From NCBI GenBank assembly GCA_038734945.1, contig JAVYOA010000002.1, positions 358,014 through 422,013 on the forward strand: DNA of 64,000 nt, read 5' to 3'. Of the stretch, positions 9,832 through 17,803 are shown in pieces. Source of the stretch: Fervidicoccaceae archaeon (lineage in GTDB: Archaea > Thermoproteota > Thermoprotei_A > Sulfolobales > Fervidicoccaceae). A program made the position numbers and the translations under genes. Numbering within the stretch: the stretch's first letter is position 1; each line of letters starts with the position of its first letter. The notes below the pieces were generated by a model. It was not told where the DNA came from and searched no databases. It saw nothing but the letters and a program-made list of their open reading frames with translations.

Positions 9832-10508
9832 TCTGCATATATGGACTCAAGAACTCTTAGATATACAGCGTCCTTCTCAGCAATCTTTGGTTTAATGAAA
9901 AGATAGTACCTCTCCCCTCCCTCGAGCTCTTTTATTATTCTGCTCGCTATTATGCTCTCAATGTTGTGGAGCTTTACTCCTCTTAGAGCCAGTCTATCCT
10001 CGACTTCCTTCAGAGATTTAAACGGTGCCCTCTTTCTCTCATCGAGAATTATGTTTAGGGTTCTCTTTCCTATGCCTGGGAGGAGCTCGAGGGAGTGCAT
10101 TCTCAGTGTAATTGCTCCCAATGTGTTGAAAATCTTCACGAAGGCCTTCTCGTTCTCCTTAATTATGTTTGAGAGGACAGTGAGGAGATTCGATTTTGAG
10201 ACAGAAGTTAGATCGGAGTAATCTATCGGTCCAGTAATTGATCTTATAGGACCCTTTCCTATATAATCGGATCCGATGTAGATTTTTTCCCCCACCTCAA
10301 ACGTTTCTCCTTCCGGAACTACAAGCTCAACAAGCGTAAAGAACTTAACACCAACAGCCTGAGCAAGGGGAACCCTCCTGTGCTCGGGATGCCTATCGAA
10401 TGGATTCCCTTGGGGGAGGTAATCCAGAATTGCGGCAGTATCATCTGGTATCTCTCCTTTTCTACCGAAATATGGTGGGAATCTTCCTTCACCGGGTCCT
10501 CTCTGCAT
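9828..10508 (-). CDS. DUF655 family protein with helix-hairpin-helix motif
   Basis: About 226 residues, matching the archaeal DUF655 (COG1491) family by its N-terminal barrel segment (DDTAAILDYLPQG) and a central helix-hairpin-helix, LELLPGIGKRT, followed by basic helices. The fold suggests nucleic-acid binding and the genomic position points to a ribosome-related role, but no activity is known. The ATG at 10508 is preferred over the upstream ATG 10538 because GGAGGT lies 5 nt before it and the product begins MQRGPGEGRF. It overlaps ksgA by 4 nt. Confidence 0.85.
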   Translation of the reverse strand: MQRGPGEGRFPPYFGRKGEIPDDTAAILDYLPQGNPFDRHPEHRRVPLAQAVGVKFFTLVELVVPEGETFEVGEKIYIGSDYIGKGPIRSITGPIDYSDLTSVSKSNLLTVLSNIIKENEKAFVKIFNTLGAITLRMHSLELLPGIGKRTLNIILDERKRAPFKSLKEVEDRLALRGVKLHNIESIIASRIIKELEGGERYYLFIKPKIAEKDAVYLRVLESIYAD

Positions 10509-10616
10509 TTCGAACCTCCACCGCCAGCTATTTTTCAATTTGCTAATTCAATCTATATTTGGGCTATAGACATGAATATGGTGTTTTTCCATAAATATCT
10601 ACTGCATGCAGCACCT

Positions 10617-10721
10617 CTATATACCCTCCCTATATTTGAGGTGGGGGAGCATAGCTTCCTTGGCAGCCTGTTCTTTTTGCACCTCATTTTCATTTATGAT
10701 TTCTCTTGCAGTTTTCTCCAT
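10617..10721 (-). CDS. Candidate 34-residue small protein between rpo4 and DUF655
   Basis: In the 231-nt gap between rpo4 and DUF655 there is a small frame of 34 codons starting at ATG 10721. GGTGA, a good anti-SD match, sits about 10 nt upstream. The product is charged and predicted helical (starts MEKTAREIINENE, ends LKYREGI). Its strand, position and ribosome-binding site are consistent with an operon member, but it is too short to recognise and may be chance. No tRNA or other RNA could be recognised in the same gap. Confidence 0.35.
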   Translation of the reverse strand: MEKTAREIINENEVQKEQAAKEAMLPHLKYREGI

Positions 10722-10769
10722 ATTGCTCGCTCACCAGAGAAGTAAAGTATTTGAGATAGTTTCTCAGTG

Positions 10770-11120
10770 TTAGCTAGAACATTTGGATAGCGCTTCTGCT
10801 ATCCTCTTTACATCTTCCAAAGACATGGATTGGCTCTCAGGTGGCAGAAGGGCCCTTATTTCTGCCTCATCTCTGGGGAGAACATTCAGGAGCATGATTG
10901 CTAATTCCTTGCTCACGCCTATTTCTTCAAGCTCTTTCAGAACTTCGCGTGAAGTTTCATAGCTACAGTCGAATAGAATGCGGGAGAGAGTTTCGTCGGT
11001 TCTGAGAACCAATGGATTGGATTCGGAGGCCTGTGATAACAGCTTCTCCCTAAGGATCTTAATTGCCTCATAGTTGTCGATTGGATGGGATTCAAGAACT
11101 TTTTTTATCAAGGTAACCAT
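10770..11120 (-). CDS. rpo4: RNA polymerase subunit Rpo4 (RpoF)
   Basis: A 116-residue Rpo4, the partner of Rpo7 in the RNA polymerase stalk. N-terminal sequence alternates charged and hydrophobic residues, and the C-terminal HRDC-like helices contain ELAIMLLNVLPRDEAEIRALLP, characteristic of archaeal RpoF/Rpb4. It lies 19 nt after the L21e gene, in the conserved L21e-rpo4-DUF655-ksgA order that supports the assignment. Confidence 0.92.
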   Translation of the reverse strand: MVTLIKKVLESHPIDNYEAIKILREKLLSQASESNPLVLRTDETLSRILFDCSYETSREVLKELEEIGVSKELAIMLLNVLPRDEAEIRALLPPESQSMSLEDVKRIAEALSKCSS

Positions 11121-11139
11121 CTCTCAAATTGATGATGCT

Positions 11140-11451
11140 TCAAGAAAAAGTAGTACCCTGAACGGGTCTGAGGTGCTCTGGTCTGACAAACAGCGTTTTT
11201 CTAATGCTGCCTTCCTGGAGCACTGCTACGTATGCTCTCCCTCTTCTCCCTACTATTTCGACAGTTCTTCCGTGATACCTTCTGTGCGGCATTCCGTGAT
11301 GAACTGACGGGTTTATCTTTATAACTGCTTTATCTCCAGGCTTGTAATCCAGCATGAGCAAGCTAAGCGGAGGAACTGCCCCCCTTTCCCTTATTTCCTT
11401 TTTCAGGAGCTTCCTAGTTCTGTGCCTCAGTCCTCTTGAAGCTCTTACCAT
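11140..11451 (-). CDS. Ribosomal protein L21e
   Basis: A 103-residue L21e of the large subunit. The N-terminus MVRASRGLRHRTRKLLKKE and the SH3-like core with HHGMPHRRYHGRTVEIVGRRGRAY match the family. It begins the reverse operon leading through rpo4, DUF655, ksgA, hemK2-like and trmJ. The 221 nt upstream to L10e are AT-rich and hold divergent promoter sequence. Confidence 0.96.
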   Translation of the reverse strand: MVRASRGLRHRTRKLLKKEIRERGAVPPLSLLMLDYKPGDKAVIKINPSVHHGMPHRRYHGRTVEIVGRRGRAYVAVLQEGSIRKTLFVRPEHLRPVQGTTFS

Positions 11452-11672
11452 GGATTTATCACATCCTTATTGCTAATTGGATAATCCTACCTAGCTTTTC
11501 TGAATCAATTACGTGGAAACTGTTTAATAACGTTTATGTTGTGCTCATTGGTGAGATCAGATATTCAAGCTGCTTCTGCCGCTGAATAGAAAGAGCGGAG
11601 ATAGCCTTTCCAAAATGAATGAAAATATTAATTAACTGAGTAGAGAAATTCTTGCTGTGCGAGTTGATCTAT

Positions 11673-12185
11673 ATGCCAATGAGACCTGCCAGATGCTATA
11701 CCCATTTCAGCTCTCCACCGTATACTAGAAAAGAGTATATCCCGGGAGTCCCGCAGCCGAAGATATCGAAGTTCGAGATGGGAAATCCAAAGGTAGAAGG
11801 AGATTATTTGGTAAAATTGATAGTTCTTGAGGATGGACAAATAAGGCATAATGCCCTTGAGGCTATGAGAGTTGCTGCCCATAAGCTCTTGACCTCGAAG
11901 CTTGGAGAAGAGAACTTCTACTTGAAGGTTGTCAGGTATCCTCATCACGTCATAAGAGAGAACAAGATGATGGCATTTGCAGGAGCAGACAGGCTCCAGG
12001 ATGGAATGAGGCTTTCCTTCGGGAAGCCAATAGGCACAGCAGCCAGAGTGTATAAAGGGTATGAAGTACTGGAGGTTATAGTAAAGAAGGAGCATCTAGA
12101 GATAGCAAAGAGAGCGGCTAAGGTGGCTTCATCTAAGATCCCCCTGCCATCCAAGATAGAGATCGAGGAAATAGAAAAGAACTGA
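11673..12185 (+). CDS. Ribosomal protein L10e (uL16)
   Basis: A 170-residue archaeal uL16. The ATG at 11673 gives [12 protein letters not shown], matching the family N-terminus; the frame continues 7 codons upstream but that segment is not conserved. The conserved body includes [14 protein letters not shown] and [25 protein letters not shown], the loop that reaches the ribosomal A/P-site region. It is transcribed alone, from an AT-rich region (AAAATATTAATTAA near 11622-11635) that can serve as promoter. Confidence 0.95.
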   Translation: MPMRPARCYTHFSSPPYTRKEYIPGVPQPKISKFEMGNPKVEGDYLVKLIVLEDGQIRHNALEAMRVAAHKLLTSKLGEENFYLKVVRYPHHVIRENKMMAFAGADRLQDGMRLSFGKPIGTAARVYKGYEVLEVIVKKEHLEIAKRAAKVASSKIPLPSKIEIEEIEKN

Positions 12186-12287
12186 GCTGCTGTTTTCTTC
12201 TGCTGAGAAGCCAGCGTGATAGGTCAGGATTTCTTATATTTACTCTTTGTAATAGTAGAATAGCTACTTTCTGACAAGAGCATGAAG

Positions 12288-13562
12288 CTAGAAAAAGATT
12301 ATGAAAAGCAAGTATACTACGAGGTTAACAGCTGTAACCAATGCTCCTACTCTAAGGAACGTTGTGAATTTTATGGTTGTATTGAACTTGCTTTCAACAA
12401 CCTCAAGTATTATTATGTTAGATGCTGCTCCAAATAGAGTTAAATTTCCAGCAATAGTTGAGGACATTGCAAGGGATACCCATGCCTTAACATCCTCTCC
12501 AGTGAATCCAAGAGCATTCATGTAATTTATGAAGAGCTTGACAAAAGGCACATTGCTTAGTAGCTGGCTAAGTATTATTGATGTAGTGGAAATTGCAATG
12601 GGCTCGAATAGAGTGTTTGGCTTGCTTTTCATGAAAAGGGATATCAAGTCGCTCGAGACTCCGCTGTTCCATATCCCCTGCATTGCTATGAACATTGTTA
12701 TGAAGAACATTATTGTCCCCCAGTCAATTTCCTTAATTACTTTTCTGGGCTCCTCTACAAAGAAGTACATGGCTGAAGCTACAAGAAAGGGTATGAATCC
12801 TATTTCCTCGATGTGAGGCTCTCCTCTCAACCTAAATATGTCGTTGGCGAGCATTAGAGATATGACTGAAATGAGGGAGAGGGAAGCAATTAGTGCATCC
12901 CTTTTGTTCTTCAGGCTCTCCTCTGCTATGAGGCCAATCTCAATCCCTTTCCTTGGGACCTTGAGAAGAAATGAAATGATCAGAGGGGTAATGATTAGAT
13001 TGATGAGCGTTGGAACGAATAAGTAAGACATGAAAGATATGAAAGGGGCCTTCATGCCAGAGCTCACGGAGATCAGAACGTTCTGCGGATTTCCTATTGG
13101 AGTTGTAGCTGAGCCTATAGTTATGGAGAATGCTAGAACAAGGAGGAGGGCTTCAAGAGAAATACCAGTGGCTCTTGATATAGTGTATATTATGGGGGGA
13201 CCCATTACAGCTATAGTATCATTGACAGCAAATGCTGCCATTAGACCGAATACAATAGAAGAAACAATCATTATGCTATATGTTGATTTGAGCTTTGTTA
13301 TGAACCAGTACGATAGGAGGCTCAGAAGGCCAGAGGATTCAGCGAGCGAAACAATGCTGAACATGCCGATGAGAAAGAATATTACATTGAGATCTATCAC
13401 CGTTGGCAGCTCCTCTATGCTGACCAGCTTACCAATGATGCTGAGAAAAGCGAGAAATGACATGAAAGCCCACACGGGCATTTTTGGATTTCTAGATCTG
13501 AGCATGAGGAAGGATATCAGCATTATTAGCATCAGCCAGCCCAGAAGATACTGATATGTCAA
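12288..13562 (-). CDS. ArsB/NhaD-type anion or Na+/H+ membrane transporter
   Basis: A 424-residue integral membrane protein with about 11 predicted transmembrane helices. The signatures FFLIGMFSIVSLAESSGLL, AAFAVNDTIAVMGPP and GSATTPIGNPQN are the repeated hairpin motifs of the ion transporter superfamily that contains ArsB, NhaD and citrate/anion permeases. The sequence alone does not distinguish arsenite export from Na+/H+ antiport; no arsenic genes are near. Translation starts at ATG 13562, divergent from dph2. Confidence 0.8.
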   Translation of the reverse strand: MTYQYLLGWLMLIMLISFLMLRSRNPKMPVWAFMSFLAFLSIIGKLVSIEELPTVIDLNVIFFLIGMFSIVSLAESSGLLSLLSYWFITKLKSTYSIMIVSSIVFGLMAAFAVNDTIAVMGPPIIYTISRATGISLEALLLVLAFSITIGSATTPIGNPQNVLISVSSGMKAPFISFMSYLFVPTLINLIITPLIISFLLKVPRKGIEIGLIAEESLKNKRDALIASLSLISVISLMLANDIFRLRGEPHIEEIGFIPFLVASAMYFFVEEPRKVIKEIDWGTIMFFITMFIAMQGIWNSGVSSDLISLFMKSKPNTLFEPIAISTTSIILSQLLSNVPFVKLFINYMNALGFTGEDVKAWVSLAMSSTIAGNLTLFGAASNIIILEVVESKFNTTIKFTTFLRVGALVTAVNLVVYLLFIIFF

Positions 13563-13708
13563 GAGAGCTCACCGGCTATGAATCAAGAATGGAAAAAGAG
13601 CTTATTAATGGTTCATTTGCGACAAAAAGCAATCTGTTAAATTTAGTTATAACGAAAATATATGAATGCAATAGATTGCACAGCGGGAGTGCCTTGGAGG
13701 CTGGCAAA

Positions 13709-14740
13709 ATGTCAATTGATGATGAAATGCTCTATGATTTCGAACTGGATTCGCTAATAGAAAAGCTAAGAGGAGCAAAGAGGATCCTCGTTCAGATTCC
13801 TGATGGGCTGAAAATGTACTTTCCAGTAATAGAGAAGCAATTATCAAGCTCGCTTGGAAGTGAAGTCATTCTATCGATTAACAGCAGTTTTGGTGGATGC
13901 GATCTGGACATACATGAGGCGCTTCTCCTAAAAGCAGATGCATTAGTTCACTTTGGTCATAGCGAGTACTCTCTCCAGGAAGTTCCATACGAGGCTGAGA
14001 AATTGAAAGTTCTGTTTGTTCCCGTTTACTATAAGGGAGATATTGGGGATGAACTAATCTTGGAGGCTGCAGAGAAGCTGAGGGCTGCTGGAGCACAACG
14101 ACCCGTCATCGGCGCTTCCGTACAGCATGTGAGGCTTATACCGAAAGTATATGAGAGGCTGAGCTCCCTCGGATTCTCACCAAGAATTTCGTCTGGAAAA
14201 AGAATGTTTTCTGGACAGATAGTAGGATGCGATTATACAGCTCTGATCTCTGCTGTGGATTCCGATTCCGCTCTGATAATAAGCGGGGGACTCTTCCATG
14301 CTCTTGGTGCTTCTTTTGCCTTCAGAGGGCCAGTGATTCAAGTGGATCCATATGCGGGAAAGGTGAGGAACATGGAGGAAGAAAGAACAAAGTGGATGAA
14401 GAGAAGGTATGCAGAGATGATGAGGGCAAGGGAAGCAAGAATGTGGGGTATTATAATTGGAACGATGATAGGACAGTATAGACCATCTATACTCGAAAGG
14501 CTTAAGAGGAGAATTGTTGAGAGGGGCATGAAATACAGATTGTTTGCTTCTCACATTCTGAAGAGAGAGAACTTACTTAACTTGGCAAATTATGATATAG
14601 ATGCTTTTGTGGTCACATCGTGTCCAAGAATCCCAATAGATGACTTCACGCTTGATCCGATGGAAAAGCCGGTCCTCACTCCTGGAGAAGCTCTATCTGT
14701 TATTGAGGGGAAATTGGAGGTATATAGGTTTCCTTGGTAG
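13709..14740 (+). CDS. dph2: Diphthamide synthase Dph2
   Basis: A 343-residue non-classical radical-SAM enzyme that adds the 3-amino-3-carboxypropyl group to the histidine of elongation factor 2, first step of diphthamide formation. Three separated cysteines for the 4Fe-4S cluster are present in SFGGCDLD, IVGCDYT and VTSCPR. The frame extends 51 codons upstream, even overlapping the divergent permease gene, but ATG 13709 has GGAGG exactly 8 nt upstream and begins at the conserved MLYDFELD region. AAAATATATG near 13655 is a possible TATA box. It heads an informational operon. Confidence 0.93.
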   Translation: MSIDDEMLYDFELDSLIEKLRGAKRILVQIPDGLKMYFPVIEKQLSSSLGSEVILSINSSFGGCDLDIHEALLLKADALVHFGHSEYSLQEVPYEAEKLKVLFVPVYYKGDIGDELILEAAEKLRAAGAQRPVIGASVQHVRLIPKVYERLSSLGFSPRISSGKRMFSGQIVGCDYTALISAVDSDSALIISGGLFHALGASFAFRGPVIQVDPYAGKVRNMEEERTKWMKRRYAEMMRAREARMWGIIIGTMIGQYRPSILERLKRRIVERGMKYRLFASHILKRENLLNLANYDIDAFVVTSCPRIPIDDFTLDPMEKPVLTPGEALSVIEGKLEVYRFPW

Positions 14741-15363
14741 AAGGAACAATTGATAAAAAGAAATTGGAGATCATGCTAGATAAGCTTGAGGGAAAGCTTA
14801 AACCGCTGCCGAATCTTGAGCAGCACAGAACGCCAGGATGGATAGCAGCAGACATAGTTTGGACAGCAAGACAGTCTGGAATGCTCCTAAATAAGAGAAT
14901 TTTGGACCTAGGGTCTGGAGTAGGGATCTTCTGCATAGCCTCTCTGCTTGCTGGAGCTTCCGAATGCATTTCCATCGAGATCGATCCAGATTCAATTGAG
15001 GTCCAAAGAAGGAACTTGGCCATGTATGAATTGCAGGATGATGCGCATGTTATATTGGGGGATGCTAAACATCTTCCATTGAGAGAGAGCATATGCGATT
15101 TGGCTCTGATGAACCCTCCTTTTGGGACTGTAAAAAAAGGAGATGATGTTGCTTTTCTTTATTCCGCTGTTTCAGCCTGCAGAGCAGCCTTAAGTCTTCA
15201 CCTCTCCAGCGAAAAGACCAGGGAATTCATCTACAGAGAGATGGAAAAGATTGGAAAGAAGAGCAAAGTGTTAAAAACGTATAAAATGGAGTTAAAACAA
15301 ATATTCGAATATCACAGATCTAGAATAAAGAGGATAAGCGTGGATCTATATTTGGTGGAGTGA
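14734..15363 (+). CDS. METTL5-like RNA N6-adenine methyltransferase
   Basis: A 209-residue methyltransferase with LEQHRTPGWIAADIVW at its N-terminus, motif I LDLGSGVGIFCIAS (58-70), IEIDPDSIEVQRRN and motif IV NPPFG (127-131). These are the features of the archaeal COG2263 family, homologous to METTL5, which methylates an rRNA adenine. NPPF indicates amino-group methylation. It begins at TTG inside the end of dph2 (7-nt overlap) and ends next to csl4, so it is cotranscribed. Confidence 0.86.
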   Translation: MVEGTIDKKKLEIMLDKLEGKLKPLPNLEQHRTPGWIAADIVWTARQSGMLLNKRILDLGSGVGIFCIASLLAGASECISIEIDPDSIEVQRRNLAMYELQDDAHVILGDAKHLPLRESICDLALMNPPFGTVKKGDDVAFLYSAVSACRAALSLHLSSEKTREFIYREMEKIGKKSKVLKTYKMELKQIFEYHRSRIKRISVDLYLVE

Positions 15364-15364
15364 T

Positions 15365-15931
15365 ATGGAGAACAATGATGTTGTCGTACCAGGAGAGGAG
15401 CTGGCAGTCATAGAGGAGTTCTCTCCACTGAACGGAACATACAGCGATGAGAATGGCTTCGTGAGAGCCTCGCTTTTGGGAAAGGTTTCGAAAGATCTAT
15501 TGAACAAGGTAATAAGAGTAAATCCCGTGAAGTCCAGGTATGCTTTTCCCATGGTGAAGGATATCGTTATTGGGTATGTTAGCTTCTTGAGGGGAGAGAT
15601 AGCCATGGTGAATATTGTGAGAGATGGAAACCTCAGGCCTTTGACAGGACAGCTGGCTGGCTTTCTCCATATCTCACAGACGGGAGCTGAGGGAAGGCAC
15701 ATCAGTGAGCACATTGCCCCAGGGGATCTTATAAGAGCAAGAGTGATATCGTCTGAAAATCCATTTCAGCTTTCAATAAAGCATCCCTCACTCGGAGTCA
15801 TCCTGGCCTCGTGCTCTCAGTGTGGGGCCATACTGCGGAGAGATGGAGACAAGCTAGTTTGTCCAAAGTGTGGAAACATTGAGAAAAGAAAAATTGCCTC
15901 AGGATATCTGAATTTAAAAAGAATAGAGTAG
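15365..15931 (+). CDS. csl4: Exosome RNA-binding subunit Csl4
   Basis: A 188-residue Csl4: an N-terminal domain (VVPGEELAVIEEFSPLNGTY), a central S1 RNA-binding domain (about 65-140), and a C-terminal zinc ribbon with CSQCG and CPKCG. It caps the archaeal exosome and recruits RNA. The start ATG directly follows GGAGTGAT, a near-perfect anti-SD match, and lies 1 nt after the previous stop. Rrp41/Rrp42 are not in the window. Confidence 0.93.
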   Translation: MENNDVVVPGEELAVIEEFSPLNGTYSDENGFVRASLLGKVSKDLLNKVIRVNPVKSRYAFPMVKDIVIGYVSFLRGEIAMVNIVRDGNLRPLTGQLAGFLHISQTGAEGRHISEHIAPGDLIRARVISSENPFQLSIKHPSLGVILASCSQCGAILRRDGDKLVCPKCGNIEKRKIASGYLNLKRIE

Positions 15932-15980
15932 AGATCTTCTAGAGGTTTGTTGAAACGAGAGAGAAGGTGGGTTTTCCGTT

Positions 15981-16625
15981 TTGACGGTAAAGAGAAAAAT
16001 TGTTCTGAGGATTTCAGGTGAGATTGAGAAGGAAAAGATCATTGAGGAAATAATGTCGAGAATATCTGCACAGGAGGCATTTTACAGGCTTAAGGGAGAC
16101 GTTCTAGAACTCAGGCTTATAGGAGATCCCATTAGTGTTGAAAGAAGTGTTGAGGCTGTGAGAAAATTTGCTTCAAGTACGATGCTCGGAGCTGGAGGGA
16201 AGAGGGGAGGGACAATCGTTCAGCTATCACAGGCTTCCAAAACTCTCGGAGTTCCTGTTCCAATTGAAGCATTTTCACATCTTCTTGAGGCATTGGGAGT
16301 AAAGGTAAAGAAACAGAAGGACGAGATCATCATATATGAGAGGGCGGAAAAAGTTAGAGAAATAGCTAGAGATTTCTTCTTAAGGCTAAGAGAATCCAGA
16401 ACAATCGCTTTCGGAAAAGCAGCTGAGCTTATTGCTATTCTCAGCTTCCTTCATGATCTTCTTCCCATCGAGATCTCTGAAATTGGGAAGGAGCTGGGAG
16501 TTTTGGAAGAGAAGGATGGAAAGGCTCAACTGAGAGTGAGATGGGATGACGCATTTTTAACTCTCAATAGAGAGCTAAGTGAGTCAAAGGGAAAAGAAGG
16601 AGAGAGTGGAAAGGCTCTATTTTAA
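15981..16625 (+). CDS. DUF2067-like crenarchaeal protein
   Basis: A 214-residue protein of unknown function. The N-terminal half alternates beta and alpha segments (KIVLRISGEIEKEKIIEEIM, LELRLIGDPISVERSVEAVRKF) like a small ferredoxin-type RNA-binding domain, and the C-terminal half is helical. The overall pattern recalls the archaeal DUF2067 family, but the assignment is from memory and not firm. Start is TTG with GGTGG about 10 nt upstream. Its place between csl4 and rpo11 suggests RNA metabolism. Confidence 0.6.
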   Translation: MTVKRKIVLRISGEIEKEKIIEEIMSRISAQEAFYRLKGDVLELRLIGDPISVERSVEAVRKFASSTMLGAGGKRGGTIVQLSQASKTLGVPVPIEAFSHLLEALGVKVKKQKDEIIIYERAEKVREIARDFFLRLRESRTIAFGKAAELIAILSFLHDLLPIEISEIGKELGVLEEKDGKAQLRVRWDDAFLTLNRELSESKGKEGESGKALF

Positions 16626-16705
16626 GCCGAAGTTCAAAGAAAATATAGCTCTTAGAACACTTATGGGCTAAAATTAAAAAGGGGAGAATGTAATTGTTTA
16701 TCATT

Positions 16706-16738
16706 CACTGGAGAATTGGAATATTAAAGGCTCCAGTG
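16706..16738. repeat. Perfect 8-bp inverted repeat upstream of rpo11
   Basis: CACTGGAG at 16706-16713 and its exact reverse complement CTCCAGTG at 16731-16738, separated by 17 AT-rich nt containing AATATTAAAG. The right arm continues GAA, and the left arm is preceded by TT, so the match extends as CTCCAGTGGAA against CTCCAGTGAA. It sits 48 nt before the rpo11 start, overlapping a plausible TATA element, so it could be an operator or a stem in the leader RNA. The core resembles the dyad part of archaeal origin recognition boxes but the G-run is missing. Confidence 0.5.
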
Positions 16739-16785
16739 GAAGATATTTTGCTGTTCAATGTCTATGCATTGAGAAGTGATTAAAA

Positions 16786-17088
16786 ATGTCGACAGCACCG
16801 AATTATGTTGTTAGAAAAAAGTCGAGCACTGAGCTAGAGCTTGAGATATTCAATGAAGACCACACTCTGGGAAACTTGCTAGCAAAGAGGATATTGGATG
16901 AAAGGGGTGTGGTCATGTCCTACTACAGAATAGAGCATCCCCTTAAGAACAGCATTATTCTCTATGTGAAGACCGATGGAAGCATTTCCCCAATTGAAGC
17001 TATTAGGAGGGCTGTGAAGGGCACATATGCCCTCATCGATGAGCTGGGTGCTAAGATTGAGGAGAAGCTCAAGGAGGCTCAAGCCTGA
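16786..17088 (+). CDS. rpo11: RNA polymerase subunit Rpo11 (RpoL)
   Basis: A 100-residue Rpo11, the partner of Rpo3 in the assembly platform. The signature FNEDHTLGNLLAKRILDERGVVMSYYRIEHPL is the conserved alpha-homodimer motif. Start is ATG. The 160-nt upstream region contains an inverted repeat, suggesting that this gene has its own promoter rather than only read-through from csl4. An unknown gene overlaps its 3' end. Confidence 0.95.
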   Translation: MSTAPNYVVRKKSSTELELEIFNEDHTLGNLLAKRILDERGVVMSYYRIEHPLKNSIILYVKTDGSISPIEAIRRAVKGTYALIDELGAKIEEKLKEAQA

Positions 17089-17368
17089 GAGCAGAGTACT
17101 GGAGCTCTTGGTAAAGGGGGGAATTGCTATAGGGCTCGTTACAAAGGGGAACTTAATAGAGCATTTCCTTATCGAAAGGGTTGACTCCGATCTTCCAGAG
17201 AGGCTGAGTGAGAGGGGTTTCATAAAGGAGGTGAGAAAGGTCGTGATTAAGGGGGGGAACAGCGAGCTGCTTTCGAGATTGCTTGGTGCTGAGGCATTGG
17301 AAAATCTCCCTCATGAAGAGCTTATGCTGAACATTCTAGATGAATTGGAAAAATTGAGTGGGAGGTGA
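17048..17368 (+). CDS. Unrecognised small protein between rpo11 and tfs
   Basis: About 105 residues, not recognised. The core has three strands (GGIAIGLVTKGNLIEHFLIER) then a helical C-terminus (ELMLNILDELEKL). The start is unclear: the frame is open back into rpo11 (ATG 17027, ATG 17039, GTG 17048), while TTG 17108 would avoid overlap. GGAGG at 17073-17077 has no standard start codon at normal spacing in this frame. Position within an RNA polymerase and elongation factor cluster suggests a role in transcription, which is inference. Confidence 0.55.
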   Translation: MLRLRRSSRRLKPESRVLELLVKGGIAIGLVTKGNLIEHFLIERVDSDLPERLSERGFIKEVRKVVIKGGNSELLSRLLGAEALENLPHEELMLNILDELEKLSGR

Positions 17369-17375
17369 TTTCAGG

Positions 17376-17720
17376 ATGAAGTTCTGCCCAAAGTGCGGCT
17401 CACTTATGAAGCCGAAAAGGACTGGGGGGAAAACCTATCTTGAGTGCCCAAAATGCGGATATGTAGAGGAAATGACCACAAGCCAGGAAGGCTATAAGAT
17501 AGCAAGCAAAATAAAGCACTCAAACAAGGAAAAGTCGATCATAGTTGAAGAGGGAAAAGTTCCGGAGACGCTTCCAAAGTTGAAAGATGCTGTTTATTGT
17601 CCAAAATGTGGGTACAATGAGGTCTATTACTGGACCATGCAGACTAGAGCAGCCGATGAGCCTCCAACGAGGTTCTATAAATGCGTGAGATGCGGGCATG
17701 TTTGGAGAGAGTATGAGTGA
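17376..17720 (+). CDS. tfs: Transcription factor S (TFS)
   Basis: A 114-residue TFS, the archaeal TFIIS-like RNA-cleavage factor that rescues backtracked polymerase. Two zinc ribbons are visible: N-terminal CPKCG-CPKCG and C-terminal CPKCGYNEVYYWTMQTRAADEPPTRFYKC-CGHVW. The C-terminal ribbon carries the acidic hairpin motif DEP that enters the active centre. ATG 17376, giving MKFCPKCGS, is the conserved start; the frame continues 6 codons upstream. It is the last gene of the rpo11 segment. Confidence 0.94.
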   Translation: MKFCPKCGSLMKPKRTGGKTYLECPKCGYVEEMTTSQEGYKIASKIKHSNKEKSIIVEEGKVPETLPKLKDAVYCPKCGYNEVYYWTMQTRAADEPPTRFYKCVRCGHVWREYE

Positions 17721-17745
17721 ATACAGCATTAAATTGCGATCAAAG

Positions 17746-17755
17746 AGTATAAAAG
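17746..17755 (+). promoter_or_regulatory. TATA box for pcn-priS
   Basis: AGTATAAAAG preceded by purine-rich CAAAG (a BRE-like element), about 54 nt before the PCNA ATG. Expected transcription start near 17776, giving a leader of about 28 nt that contains GGGAAGG as a possible ribosome-binding site. Confidence 0.6.
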
Positions 17756-17803
17756 AGAGTTGGGCGGATTCTCATATAGGGTTAACGGGAAGGTAGATCT
17801 TGG

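Noticed and set aside
13556..13708. N-terminal extension of Dph2 by 51 codons
   Set aside because: The extension is not conserved, overlaps the divergent permease start, and ATG 13709 has an ideal ribosome-binding site.
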